A DNA stretch of 64,000 nt. Source: Symsagittifera roscoffensis. Lineage: Eukaryota; Xenacoelomorpha; Acoela; Convolutidae. How positions within the stretch are numbered: position 1 is the first letter of the stretch; each line of letters opens with the position of its first letter. The notes under the pieces were generated by a model. The model worked only from the letters and a program-made list of their open reading frames with translations, ran no database searches and was not told the DNA's origin. The position numbers and the translations under genes were made by a program. The stretch covers positions 45,929,095-45,993,094 of the forward strand of contig NC_087071.1 of assembly GCF_963678635.1 (NCBI RefSeq). The letters run 5' to 3'. Positions 1 through 11,700 of this stretch are shown piece by piece.

Positions 1-111
1 TTTTCTTGGTTGGGTTAGTTTATTGATTCCTCCGTTTTCTTAATGAACGGTTTCGTGTCCTCTTTTTTAGAGTTGTAATCTAACCATACAACTTTTTTAC
101 ACATTTGTCTA

Positions 112-1842
112 GTGATATTGCTAGGTTTTCCTAGTCAAGTATTTTGTAAAACTGTCTGTAGGGGGTCATTTAAAGCTCGCACCATTTTAGAAAAATCCAA
201 TTTATTTAATCGCTTTTTCGCTTCAGTCTTCAAACCCTCCTGTTCGGTCGATGTGTTACAGCTCTATACTTGTTCGTCAATTTCGTTAAATTCTATTGAT
301 ATCTCTTTCGATAAAATTCTCCACTTCTTAAGCTCTGCTGATGATTCATCATCAGTTTGCTGTGATAATGTACCTCCTGCATTTCTAAGGTACTGCTCTA
401 ATCAACTGTGTACCTTGGTTATTGCGCTTTATGAGAATATTTTGAAACACAAAGTCTGGCCTGATGCTTGGAAAACTGCGTTCGTTTCGCCTCTTCATAA
501 GAAAGAAAGTTACAGTGATGTTACCAATTATCAGCCAATCAGCTTATTACCGAAATTATCACTAGGTCTAGAACGAGTTTTATTCGATCATGTTTATTTG
601 AAAAACCGGTACAAAGTTTCGTCATCGCAATATGGGTTCATGTCTCGGCGTTCAACTCTAACTCAACTTTTGAGTTTTTGTGATACAATTTTTGAAGGTC
701 ATGAGCAGGGTCTTTTTACTACCGTGTTTTATGCTGACATTAAGAAAGCTTTCGATTCAGTGCGTCATGACAGGCTCCTTTATAAACTTGCGTCATATGG
801 CCTTGATCATGATTTCCTAGAACTTCTTCATAGTTATTTATCCAATCGCTACCAGCGTGTGCGCATAGATGGCATGCTATCTGAAATTGCCTCAGTGACA
901 AGTGGGGTGCCCCAAGGTAGCATTTTAGGGCCTTTATTATTATTCTTACTGTTTGTAAACGATCTTCCCTCAACCCTTAGCACCTCTTCTTTTCTCTTTG
1001 CTGATGATCTCAAATGCTGCAGCGTAAATTCTACTTCCTTACAGACTGACATGTCCGCTCTACAGCGGTGGTGCACTGAAAATTTTCTTGACTTACATCC
1101 AGAGAAGTGCAAAATACTCCCATTTTTTCACTGTTCCATAACGACTCTCTATATCGGTAGTACTTTGCTTGATAGCATTCAAAGTTTTAAAGACCTCGGT
1201 GTTAATTTTACTTCGAATTTAAGTTGGTCACTCCACGTTGCTGACAAAATTTCGAAGTGCTATAAGGTCTTCTTTATGCTGAAAAGAAATGTTCCGATGA
1301 GTGCATCTAGATCACTCAAAATTAATTTATACAAAACTTGTATTCTCTCCATTTTATCCTATGCATCTCCAATTTGGTCCCCAAGCAAAACAGATCTTCA
1401 GAAGTTGGAGTCTTTAAATAAGCGTTGCATTAAGTGGATTGGAATGACTGGTGATTATAATTCTACACTCTTGAACTTGAATATTTACCCTATCTCCTAT
1501 AAGTTAGAGATAAGTGATTTACTCCTTTTCCATCAATTTTTCCACGGGAAATATGACCTGATTATTTTCAATTACGTTACCCTTTCAGAATCTTGTTCGT
1601 CATTGCGGAGCTCAAATTACTGCATGTTCGTTTTGAAAAATCGAAGATATTTGAAGACGAGAAATTTTAATTTTGATCGAGTTGTAAGGCTGGTAAATCA
1701 CCTGAAAATTGATGCTCGTGACTCATTTTGTGAATGTAAGAGGAAAATTCATCTTTTCTACAAGAGCAAGCTTCAAACTTACAATGAAAAAGTGAGCTGT
1801 ACGTGGTCGGCAAAATGTATTTGCCTGTATTGTCGTTCTTAA
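112..1842 (+). CDS. LINE reverse transcriptase ORF (CR1/Jockey-type non-LTR retrotransposon), 5'-truncated
   Basis: This frame encodes the RT and C-terminal part of a non-LTR retrotransposon pol protein, which reverse-transcribes element RNA at a nicked genomic target. Visible in order are the pre-RT linker NLFNRFFASVF, motif 1 NYQPISLLPKLS (about residue 140), motif A YADIKKAFDSVRHD (about 205), motif B GVPQGSILGP (about 265), the catalytic FADD (residues 296-299) and an HPEKCK motif. The frame is open from about position 79; the codon at 112 is GTG, so it is not a real initiation site. No endonuclease domain is seen upstream, so the copy is 5'-truncated or broken there. A run of three TTA codons gives GPLLLFLLFVND, one leucine more than the usual GPLLFLLFVND. 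The catalytic residues survive, so the copy is fairly young. The clade (CR1, L2, Jockey) is not resolved. Confidence 0.9.
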   Translation: MILLGFPSQVFCKTVCRGSFKARTILEKSNLFNRFFASVFKPSCSVDVLQLYTCSSISLNSIDISFDKILHFLSSADDSSSVCCDNVPPAFLRYCSNQLCTLVIALYENILKHKVWPDAWKTAFVSPLHKKESYSDVTNYQPISLLPKLSLGLERVLFDHVYLKNRYKVSSSQYGFMSRRSTLTQLLSFCDTIFEGHEQGLFTTVFYADIKKAFDSVRHDRLLYKLASYGLDHDFLELLHSYLSNRYQRVRIDGMLSEIASVTSGVPQGSILGPLLLFLLFVNDLPSTLSTSSFLFADDLKCCSVNSTSLQTDMSALQRWCTENFLDLHPEKCKILPFFHCSITTLYIGSTLLDSIQSFKDLGVNFTSNLSWSLHVADKISKCYKVFFMLKRNVPMSASRSLKINLYKTCILSILSYASPIWSPSKTDLQKLESLNKRCIKWIGMTGDYNSTLLNLNIYPISYKLEISDLLLFHQFFHGKYDLIIFNYVTLSESCSSLRSSNYCMFVLKNRRYLKTRNFNFDRVVRLVNHLKIDARDSFCECKRKIHLFYKSKLQTYNEKVSCTWSAKCICLYCRS

Positions 1843-1957
1843 TATCTATTTTAAAAATATAAATTATTTCTATTATTGCTGTTAAGTTTTGTAAATTGTA
1901 AGATTGTTTTGTAAATTCCCCAAGGGGTAAATTAAGTCCTTTTCTCTCTCTCTCTCA
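1843..1957 (+). mobile_element. LINE 3' UTR with (TC)n tail
   Basis: A short AT-rich 3' UTR follows the RT stop codon and ends in a (TC)n microsatellite at about 1943-1956. Ending in a simple repeat instead of poly(A) is known for some CR1-like LINEs. I take this as the 3' end of the insertion. Confidence 0.6.
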
Positions 1958-2550
1958 GCATTTCTACTGTGTTGATTTTCTTGTATCAATCTTATGCCGA
2001 TTTGAGGTAAAATGTTTCGAACTGTTATTTTTGCTCTTTGGTCATCCACTATGATGAACGGTGCTGATTGTATTGTCCAGCCCCCGGATTTTAACGCAAA
2101 TATAAGTCGGAATAATAACTTTGCCGTTGTAATATGCCAAATTTCAAGCTGCGTCTACCAGGGTGATAAGTGTGAATACTGTTCATTTGTCGTTTTTCTG
2201 CAATCTATTTGCTGTTTTTTTTTCGTTTAGAAATGACATTGGGCTTCCCGAAATTGCAATTGCAAATGTTGCCTCGTGTTTGTTTTTAGTTGAACATTGT
2301 GCCCGTTTAGGTCATCATCGGTTAAATCTGCCGAGTTTTTTACCTCGAAGGTCTCAGCTATTGCCATTACTGAAAGTTTTTCCTGTGAGAATTCTTCCTA
2401 GCCATTAGTGGACGTAAATTCCGCGAATGCTACTGGATCGTTTTCTGTCGTCGTCGGTGCTTTCTATTTCTTATGGTTGTTCTTCGTTTCTAATTTCTAG
2501 ATGGTTCACGTTTGTAGATCTACTTATATTTGAACAGTCCTCGTTTTGCA
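1958..2550. other. Stretch without recognisable gene
   Basis: There are short open frames on both strands, but none carries a motif I know or a coherent composition. It may belong to the same decayed element as the next feature. Confidence 0.4.
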
Positions 2551-2559
2551 CATTGAGCA

Positions 2560-2960
2560 AATTTTATTTTTCGCTGGGCTTGATTGTACCTAATTTGGCC
2601 CAAATTGTCTCCGCGCTTGTAACATAAAATACCTCCGCGCTTGTAACGCGTGTTAAATGAGTTTTGTTGACCTCTTGTGTTTTGTGTTCCGCGTATGGCG
2701 TTTTGTCGTCCTCCAAATCCGCCACGACCTCCTGGCGTGTACTACTGATTTGCTGAGCCACCTCTGCCTCGACGGTTTAATGTAATTCACTGGTTCTTGT
2801 TGTATTATTCCCTTGTTCCGAGTGGATTTCTTGTTCCGAGTGGACTCATACTTGGTATTTCCAGACCATGAGTTGCCATTTCCAGTGTTGTCTGTCGCGA
2901 CCGAAGAACTCAGGCGCGAATTTCGCGACCGAGGCGGATACGGCGCCACCCTGCGGCTCA
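2560..2960 (-). mobile_element. Possible gag/nucleocapsid remnant (RGG-rich, knuckle-like)
   Basis: One minus-strand frame reads glycine-arginine-rich sequence (GGRGGFGGRQNAIRGTQN), followed by a short cysteine/glycine stretch that loosely recalls a CCHC zinc knuckle. This combination is typical of Gag nucleocapsid regions of LTR elements, but RGG stretches also occur in host RNA-binding proteins. The frame is broken, and I see no protease or RT attached to it. Treat it as a fossil of uncertain family. Confidence 0.25.
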
Positions 2961-3395
2961 GGAACCGGCGCGACCATACTTAGCCGTTTCCAGACTTTCC
3001 AGACCTAGATGGAGACGGCGCGACTTATCAGACCAACACGGAGACGGCGCGGCTTTAAAAAAAGGATTTCAGGGCTTCTGCGACTGATGTGGAGACTGCG
3101 CGACTTTCGCGACCAAGGTGGATACGGCGCGACTCAGGAAACGACGCGACTCAAAAGTCAACAGCGCGACCGGCCTGGCCAGCGCGACCAGAAAGCGCAC
3201 TTTCAAATTTTTTTGGGACTGAGGTGGATACGGCGCAATTTGTCAGACCAAAGCGGAGGCGGCGCGACTTTTCAGACCAAGGCGGAGACGGGGTGACTCA
3301 TGTCCAGACTTTCCAGACTCAAACTCTCGGCGCGACTATACAACTCGGATCTAAATCCGGATGCGGCGCGACTCTCAAAGTCTGGACATGAGTCT
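2900..3395. repeat. GC-rich degenerate tandem repeat (GGCGGAGACGGCGCGAC-like)
   Basis: More than ten variants of the string GGAGACGGCGCGAC, GGATACGGCGCGAC or AGCGCGACC occur, spaced roughly 20-50 bp apart and often followed by TTTTCAGACCAA. The segment is strikingly GC-rich against AT-rich flanks. Open frames across it are low-complexity by-products of the repeat. I read it as a decayed minisatellite, possibly one that expanded inside an older coding sequence. Confidence 0.6.
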
Positions 3396-3744
3396 GGGAC
3401 CTGGACCCGGGTAGTAATCGTGGAAGTAATTGTTTGTATTCTTCTTTCAGAGAGGCAAAGTCTTTGAGCTCAAAAATGAAATCATATTCATGGGAGTTAT
3501 AGGTAACTTTCTTGTTTCTCTATAATTCTTTTCTAAGGTAAAGTATTGGTTATTCGAGTTTTCAACGTTAAGTGATAGACTGAATAGAAATCAAATGATA
3601 TTGTTTACTTTACACTAATCTTGACATCTACTCGATTAGAAAATTCCAGGCTAAAGCTATTTCATTAGCAGAATTTTTAATGAGTTTGTTAAGAATAACG
3701 ATTTTTCACATTACGAGGCCAAACTGTGCTTTCTCTGCATTCTA
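3396..3744. other. AT-rich spacer
   Basis: No repeat or convincing gene is visible. A short stretch near 3450-3500 is flanked by CAG and GT dinucleotides and could be taken for a small exon, but nothing supports it. Confidence 0.3.
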
Positions 3745-4740
3745 AGCGGAGTCCGCAACAGGCCAAAATCAGACTTGTTGCGGAATCCGCAACATTGCTA
3801 CGTTTCTTTGATCTTCTATGCTGTTTTGGATTTCACAAACAAATACCTAATTCATTGTACCGCTCAAAATCGCTCCAAAATTAGGCGATTTCGCGGAATC
3901 CGCAACTGTATTTGCGGAATCCAGAACAGTTTGTGGAATCCACAAACAAATGGTAAGACATTTGTATCGTTAAATTGAGCTGTTGCGGAATCCGCAACCG
4001 TAAGTGGAATCTGCAAATTGTAAGTGGAATCCGCAAATTGTAAGTTGAATCCGCATTTTGTTTGCGGATTCCTTTTACATTTATGTTTTTATGTGGTAAC
4101 GTTTTATTTTATCTTTTTATTTACTAGGTGTCACCAACAAGTTCAATCTCAGCTACGTTGATCAGCTACCACTCTCAATTCTCAAATACTGATGATGATT
4201 TCTTAACCATAATTGAACCATCTCATCTCAATTTCTGATGAGTGACCTAACTGCCCCATCTCAAACATGAACTGCCAATATCAAACCCTGAACAGCCATT
4301 TCAAACCCATTTGAAACCAAAACGAAGATTTGAAATCCGCATAGTCAACGAATGTTTTAAGATTCGTTTTTGGATTCCGCTGACAAATGGATAAGTCCCT
4401 TTGCGTTCAAATTGCAAGTTCCTATAGATATTAAATCAAATATTCCACCTCTAGCGTCTAATTGTTCATATGCAAGTTCAGTAATAAACAAAAAAGCGGA
4501 ATCCAGTTACAATTTGCGGAATCCGCTTACATTTGCGGATTCCGCTTACAAATTTTGCGAATCTGAATTACATTTTGCGGATTCCACTTAAATTTTGCGG
4601 AAGCCACTTACAGTTGCGGAATCCAGAACAGCTAGCTATTTTTGTTTGTTGCGGAATCTGCAACAAAACAAATGTGCCGACAAAATTTACGTTACAGGTA
4701 TATGTACGCGGAATCCACTGAAAAGTTGTTTGAGGAATCC
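3745..4740. repeat. Cluster of GCGGAATCCGC / GCGGATTCCGC motifs
   Basis: About 20 copies of a near-palindromic 11-mer (GCGGAATCCGC or its reverse complement, with variants) occur in about 1 kb. They are dense at 3749-4070 and 4497-4740, with local spacing of about 18-24 bp and linkers such as AATTGTAAGT and TTACAATTT. It resembles a decayed satellite with a period near 20 bp. The last members run into the first bases of the 10.8-kb unit, and the same motif appears just after both minisatellite arrays (15606 and 26688), so it belongs to the unit boundary. Confidence 0.7.
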
Positions 4741-4741
4741 A

Positions 4742-6370
4742 TTTACAATTTGGAACATACAGACACAAAATTGTGCTTCTATCCAGTGCACAGCTTGGCC
4801 TCGTAATGCAAATCAGAACTAATATTTTTGTAGGAATCTTATAAAAATCATATTTTGTTTAATATTGCATCAATTCAAAATTTCTGATTTTTGTACAGTT
4901 AGTTAGGTTGCTGCCACTTACAGAAAAACTGTTTGGATAAGAAAAATTGGTATTTGTCAATCTTTGAACGGTTTTTCGATTGGAACTTTTAAAACTACGT
5001 TTATAAAAACTATATCTTTTCCGGCAAAATTTTTTCGTGTTTTTTCTCTCGAAAATTTTTTGCTCGTGCTGTTCCGTCTTCCGTTATAAAAAGAAGTGTA
5101 GAACCGTGAAATCTTTCCTGGGTTGATTTTAGACTTTGATATTCGCGACCACTGTTTAGCGTCCTCAGTGAAACCGCAAAATGGTCTACTGGCTTGCTCT
5201 ACTGAAAGTTATTGAGGCAGAGTTGGCAGCGTTTGCGTAGCCTTAACTCGTGGCTAACATTTTTTTTAAAGAAACTATCTGTGCGATATTCACCATTCGT
5301 GAACCGATTGTTAACATTTTTCAGTTCCTCTTCTTCGCATTGAAAAAACCGTTCTCATGTTGGCAACTAAACGATCATCGCTATTGCTCTGATCACTTTT
5401 GAGAATGCGTTGATCACTTTCGGATTATTTCGGAATATTTCCAGGTTTATGTACATATTGCTGAGCAAGAGCCTGATGTAAAGAAATCTTTCATGGGACT
5501 AGTTCTCTCGATACATCTTTCGTTCCAGTTAAGATTTTTTCGTAAGCCGATCTTTAGAATTACAATCTGTAGTCTGTGCTTTTTAGTGGGACAAACTGCT
5601 AGATGGATTTTTGCAAATATGCTTACCCTCTTCAAATGTGCGTTTTTTTAGCTTCAATTCCAGGCATTGGGTGGGGCAATCACGTGGTTTTGCCAGAATG
5701 GAGTTGGTCCTCTCAAGAGCGAATTGATACTAATCGACTGCGCCATATTAAATAATTTGCCCCTTGCATACTAAAAAAGAAGTTAAAAAAAAATAAGGTT
5801 AAGTATGACTTAAGAAGTGATCTTTTAAAGTAGGATCATTATCAATGGTTTCGACCGCTCCAATAGAAGGAAAGCAATCAAGGTCAAACAGGTACTAAAA
5901 AACAACTTATTGTTAAACTGAGAAATCGTAATAGTTATGGCTAGAAAAAAATTTCAATTAATTTTGAAAATGAAATCTGCAAATACTTTGTAGAAAAGCT
6001 TGGAAGTAATTAGAAATGCGAATTCCGAACGGTTTTGCACATTTGTGCATCCTCAGGTTTCAAACAAAATAAAGTTTGACAAAATGATGATCATCGATCA
6101 TAAAAATATAAGAAATTTGACTCTACAGAATAAAAAATTCACGCAATCAAAGTTTGCAAATTAGAACTTCCCGCCAAAATTACCTCTTAATTTCTAATCT
6201 CCTAATTTCAACTTAATTTCTAAATTTTTTTCAATTTATTTTTAGTTATTCCATTTGTCTCATTTTCCGATTCCGGCACCTGCCAATTTCTATTTCGAAA
6301 CATATTTATTTATTTGTTTTCGCCATAAACTCGTTTCCTAAACTGTAAATTTCTGCTACTGAACCCTTCA
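4742..6370. other. Left part of unit A; no confident gene
   Basis: The sequence is AT-rich and repeated in B and C. A plus-strand stretch at about 5443-5790 starts after a good acceptor-like TTTCCAG. It reads partly coherent protein in all three units (VGQTARW, WFCQNG, LKSELILIDCAI), ending in a lysine-rich tail in unit B. It may be a decayed exon, but no family is recognised and each copy is interrupted. Confidence 0.3.
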
Positions 6371-8300
6371 CGTGTGTATTCTCAGTCTCTCCTTCCAGAT
6401 GTGAAGTGTATCTGATGTCAGTAGCTTGAAATTGGTGTTAGCTTGATGACCTTTCATGGTTTTCCCGCGTTTATGCCCTCATTTCCACAATGCCTCAGAT
6501 GTTGTCCAACGAATGAGTCCTTCTTCGGTGTTCGTCAATTCTAATGGTTAGATGTCGAACACTTTGGACAACATAGTTGGAGTTACAACCACAATATGAA
6601 ATCTGTAAACCACTTTTGATTTTAGTTCTGGCGAAATAGAAGACTGTAAGGATAGTAGACAGGCTATCAGCTTTCTGGTGTTGAAAACCATTAGTTCCTT
6701 GATTAAGTTCCGCATTCTGTTTGCAAATAACAAATTTTCATTACTTCGGTAATTAAACACCATCATGGGTGGTGTGTCAGCATAGTCAGTACTCCCTAGA
6801 TTTAGGGCTGTCATTGACCATTTTTTTGTTGATTCTGTTAAGGATTCTCGAAGAAACCTTATTAGTCCGAAATTCTGGGTATTAATTAGTTGTCAACCCA
6901 TTGTTTCTTTATTTATCATGGCCTAATCAAACTTTTTCCAATTTGGAATGCTTTAAAAATTCTATTAACTGCGCCACCGACTATGTTTTTTTCAGAGTAA
7001 AAAGGAGCGCAACTCATGAAATAAGAAAATTTCCCTGCGTTGGTTGGTTTTTGAAACCATCCTCAGATTACGACTTTAAGTGCTTCGACATAAACATTAG
7101 CGTCAAGAAAAGCTAAGTTGCCTTTCTAAATACCCTTTTCTAAAAAAAACTGCAGTGTTAAGAATTCTAAATTAAACTCTAGATTAGGATGTACTTGATT
7201 TGCAGCGTTTGACTTTTCTTCCGGATATCTTTTAACAGTTCTCACGAAGTCAATCACTTATCTCATAACCAATTTTGTTTCCTTTCAAGGTTGCTCTCTT
7301 TGTTTCATTTCACAGCATGCGAGCACAATCAAACAAAATTAGATAAAATCCTACATTCAGTCTCTTGATGCTTACGTTATTTTTGACGGAACCAATTCAG
7401 ATAGTTTTCACAATAAACTGCCAAATGTAAACCACATATCATTGCGTTTAAAACGCACTTGACCTGCAGCTAAGTTTAGCAAACTCTTCATGGTAATGCA
7501 TGCAATGTCTGGATGTATCTTTTGCTCATAAATTTTTCTGAGTGCTATGCCGATAGGCTGTTTGTAGGCAACAGTAGTAGGCAAACTTTTAACATCTAAA
7601 CAAATAATGTTCTCATCGAAGTCTAGTTCGACTTTCTCAAAAAGTTTTCGCGCTCTTACGTTTTTTTTCTATGTTCGCTCCCTCAATTTTGTCAAACATT
7701 GAGCCAATCTCTTCACAGTGTGTAATGCAATATCTTGACGTTTCTTTAGTTGTGTTAAATTTCTAGATATGCAAATTTTTTTATTATCTAGAGAAATTAT
7801 GTTCTCATCGGAGTTCAGTGTAACCTTCCCAATACTCATTCGTGGTTCTAGTTTGTTTTTTCTATGTTCGCTCCCTCAAGTTTTTCAAAATATTTGGCCA
7901 ATGTTTCTGTTCAAGTTGTCATATGAATTTCTAGTCAGACATAGAACAGGGTGGGTGCAGTGGGCTTGTGGACTATTGCTAAGCCGTACAAACAAGGGGT
8001 TTGACTACCCGTTGACCTCAGTTTGTTGTACAGAAGTTCAGCTATGACGTTGCTTTTTTCACACACAACAGTTCTTTTATAACACCACCGAACCATCAGT
8101 GTTAATCATTGCTTTAAGTTGATCTGACTGAAGAATTTCCAGCAATTTAGCTTCGTATTGGTCTTTTTCCTGATAAAAATACCAACACTTTATCAACTCA
8201 ATCACTTTATAAAAGAGCTTCGTTTTTTAATTATTTTTAGCTATTACTACCCCCAATCTGATGGAGTCTGTTTCATTCGCTTTACAAAATTTTATTGTTG
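6370..8300 (-). mobile_element. Penelope-like element fossil PLE-b, copy A
   Basis: Decayed Penelope-like retroelement. Penelope elements encode an RT followed by a GIY-YIG endonuclease. Recognisable from 5' to 3' (right to left) are an RT finger/palm region with NIICLDVKSLPTTV and GIALRK (about 7640-7440), a sequence with HPNLEF after the position of the catalytic aspartates (about 7250-7150), and a region with TRKL and ELKSKVVYRFH leading into the GIY-YIG domain (about 6720-6480). It is broken by many interruptions. The family call rests on the ISLDVKxLYTNVP-type palm and the LKSKVVY lead-in to the endonuclease, both known from Penelope-like proteins. Confidence 0.7.
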
Positions 8301-8719
8301 GAATCCCTAAACTGTAAAAGTATAAGGACTCAGCGGCTCTTAGAGCCTAAAGTTTCAGGAAGTTCTATGCCAAATTAACATCTTCCGCCAGTACTCTTAG
8401 CGGAAATTAACTTGTTTTGAATACACTTTTGATAAAAGGTGAATTCGAAACGTTTTCGCAGTTATGTGCCTTGTCAGAATTTTTACAATTAGCTAATCCA
8501 AATGACTTTAAAACATCAATTATCAATTGTTTTTCACCAATTTTTACATAAACTTTGGTTCTAGACCATCATCCTCAAGAACTAGCCAATAAATATTTAC
8601 CTCTGAAACTAATTATTAGATTGACATACTTTTAACCTCTACTTTAATTTAAAATGCTTTAAATTATTTGTCTGGAAACTTCGTGTGAGTCATAAGTTCG
8701 ATTTAGACGTATACATTTT

Positions 8720-11700
8720 TGATTAAAATAACAAAATTTTTTTTGAAATAAAGTTTTTATGTCAACTTCTTGCTTCTCAACTCATCGCACGAGATCAAGC
8801 TCAGTTTCTTTTTCTTGATATTTATTACCTTTAGTGAAAACATTGTTTGATAACGTTAGTTTCGTTGTTCGACCTATCTACAATTTTCCAACTAACATCT
8901 GCGCTTTTTCCCCGCACGCCTGCATTGCTGATGATGGAGGCCTACCGTTGAGTCTGTTTTCTAATGTTCCTCAATTCCAGCGGTCAAATGTGCAACAGTT
9001 TGTCCGACATTGGTGGGGATGCATCCGCCACATTACACTTTGTAAACCACTCTTGACTTGAGGTCATTAGAAAAAGCATATGAATATGAATTTGGCTATG
9101 GAAAAATAATTGTAGTTTTCTTGTGGTGAAAACTATTTGAACGTTGGTTAAACTTCGAAACCTGTTTGCAAAAGATTAGTTTTGGTTACCTCTAAAAAAC
9201 ACAAGAACTGGTGCTTTCACATACTTTGGTAACTGAAATGAAGAACTCCTCTCACTCTCAAGGATTATCCCTTACCACAATGATTTTGGATTAACCCTTA
9301 CCTCAATGGGTGTCTGCTGCCATGTTTGCCGCCCAAAATTCAGGATACTGAAAGGTCATCTAGTTCGCCCTATTATTTCCCCTAGCTTTTTCAAATTGCT
9401 CCCGCTTAGATGTTTTTCTAAAAACTTTATGTAGAGTGCCTAGGATACCACTATGATTGCATTGAGTTGGGTTGCAACTACTATAGTTTAACATAATCCA
9501 AGTATCAGTTGGTTTTTGATACCAATTGCAGGTTACCCCCTTAGCCTACAAAAAATTTGCGTTAAATTCAAGGAACAGCAAATACCCTCCGAACTGACTT
9601 CCTCTAGAATGAACTGAAGATTTGGATGAAGAGAAATGGCGGCAACGAGAACACGAGTTGGCTCACATTTTACTGTTTTAACAATGTCTTTCACATAACT
9701 GAGGAACATTTTTACCTGTTGAGTATCCTTCTCATTGTTCTTAGCGCGGCAGCAGTTTCATAATACCAAACTATTTCGGTTATTGATGCGTATACATCGT
9801 TATAGGTTTTCCCGAATTTAAGATGGTACCAGTTTCGACATCTCTCTCATTCAACCTAAATCTATATGTTTTTTCCCTGCTGCAACCTGGGCCCAAACCG
9901 TTCTTGACCGTAGGTTATATAACCGTTCCCGCCTTTGTTTCCTGTTTGAAGTAAGCTAGATTGTTTTCAGCCATAGGCTTGCAAGAAATACAGCGAGGGA
10001 AGCGCCCATTGCAAGACCATCAATTTGAACATACCATGAATCAGTACACTTGAAATAGACCATGCTGACAGCCATATTCAAAAGCTTTTAATTGTCGCCG
10101 TAAATGTGTCTCAGCCTTTTCTTTGTCGCCGAAAAAGTTTCTCAGCCTTGTGTATCTTAGCTAAATTGTACAAACGGTCGGATTGCCCCCTGTTGACCTT
10201 ATCTTAGAATATAATTAATCACTTTTCTTGTCTTTTTTGTTCATGCAATCTCAGTTTTCAGTATCATCTTTTAATGCTTCTTTTGCTTCTGTTCCTTTTC
10301 TTTCAAAAACTGAGCTGTTGATAGCAAAAAAGATTTCAGTTCGGCTTCATACGTTTTTTCCTCATTATGCAAAATCCAACCCGCTCATCAAAAGGCACAG
10401 CCAGCAACCCATTATCTTTGCTATGATTCCACCTTTTTTCAATGGATTTGACCCTTAGGATTTCATCTCTATTTGGATGCATCAAACCCATTGACACCTT
10501 TTTATGTACCTATCCAGGCATCAATGTTATCAAGCACCTTAACTGATCGCTTTTTTTCTCTCTCCAAGAGGTTTATCTTGCCTCTCGAACAGTTTTTCTA
10601 CTTTGTTTTTATGGTTTTCTGATGTTGTTTTTAAGCTTGCATCAAGTTGACGAGTCAAGAAACGGAAAATGGATGCCCACAACTGTTCATTGATTTCTTT
10701 CTGCACCAGCGATCGGGCTTTCACTACCATCTCCTCGTACCTTTTTCTGTCCTCATTAGCTCTAGACGTCCCAGTCCTTAAAATTTCACCGTAGTTTCAC
10801 TTGAAAACTTAGCACGACTTGGTCAGAAAAAATTTTGCCCGAGTTGGTCAGAACCGGGAGCCTAAAATACAAAAAAAAAATTTTTGATCGTTGTTTAAAC
10901 ACTTTCTCGGAAATTTCTTTCTATGTACAGATATTTACAATTTTTTGAAATTTTTAAACAGTCTAACAAAATTCTCCAAATTAGCTGTCTCTGTGAAATT
11001 TGTCTGAGCCATACAGCAGGCAAAAATATTGTTTAAAATTTTGCAGGCCACGAGTAAGAAAACTCACAAGCCACAAAGTAAAAACGTTCACACTCACTTC
11101 GCCCCTGTCTTCGAAGGGCAGACTTTTCCTCTGCCTTCAGCTTCTGCTGGCGTCTTGCTTTTGTCTTACTACTTGTCTACGATAGGCTCTACTGGTTGCC
11201 TCTGATTTTGCTTCCTCTGTGAAATTAGTTTGAACCATACAGCAGGCAAAAGTTTTGTTTTTAAAGTTTTGCAGGCCACGACCACAAACCACAAAGTAAA
11301 AAAGTTCACACTCACTTCGCCCCTGTCTTTGAAAAGCAGAATTTTCCTCTGCCTTCAGCTTCTGCTTGCGTCTTGCTTTTGTCTTACTATTTGTCTGCGA
11401 TGGTCTCTGCTGTTTGCCCCTGATTGTGCCAGTCAGCACTGCCAGTCTCTTTGTGTTCCACTACCAATCGCAGAGACTTCAACTCAAATTCTGCACTCAG
11501 TGCAGCTTCAAATTTTCCTTGCTGTTCTGGATTGCTCTGTTTGCTTTTGGAGTAGCTGACTATTGAATTCGGGCGTTCTTTCTCATATTTAATAGACTAT
11601 CGCGAATATCTGCTTCTTCTTCGATTTCAAATAGACTCTTTCAGCTCTTCGACAGAATATGGGCGAATGTTGCTAGTTCTCAGGCTGATTAATGATTTTG

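Noticed and set aside
3009-3391. Arginine-rich open frames on the plus strand
   Set aside because: They are translations of the GC-rich tandem repeat in different frames and look like one another; there is no independent sign of coding.
3450-3510. A 60-bp exon between TTTCAG and GTAACT
   Set aside because: The splice-like dinucleotides are common in AT-rich sequence, and no neighbouring exon or protein similarity supports it.
7769-11559. Plus-strand open frames such as 7769-8047, 10228-10458 and 11230-11559
   Set aside because: They lie antisense to the Penelope-like fossils, whose minus-strand reading carries recognisable RT and endonuclease motifs.
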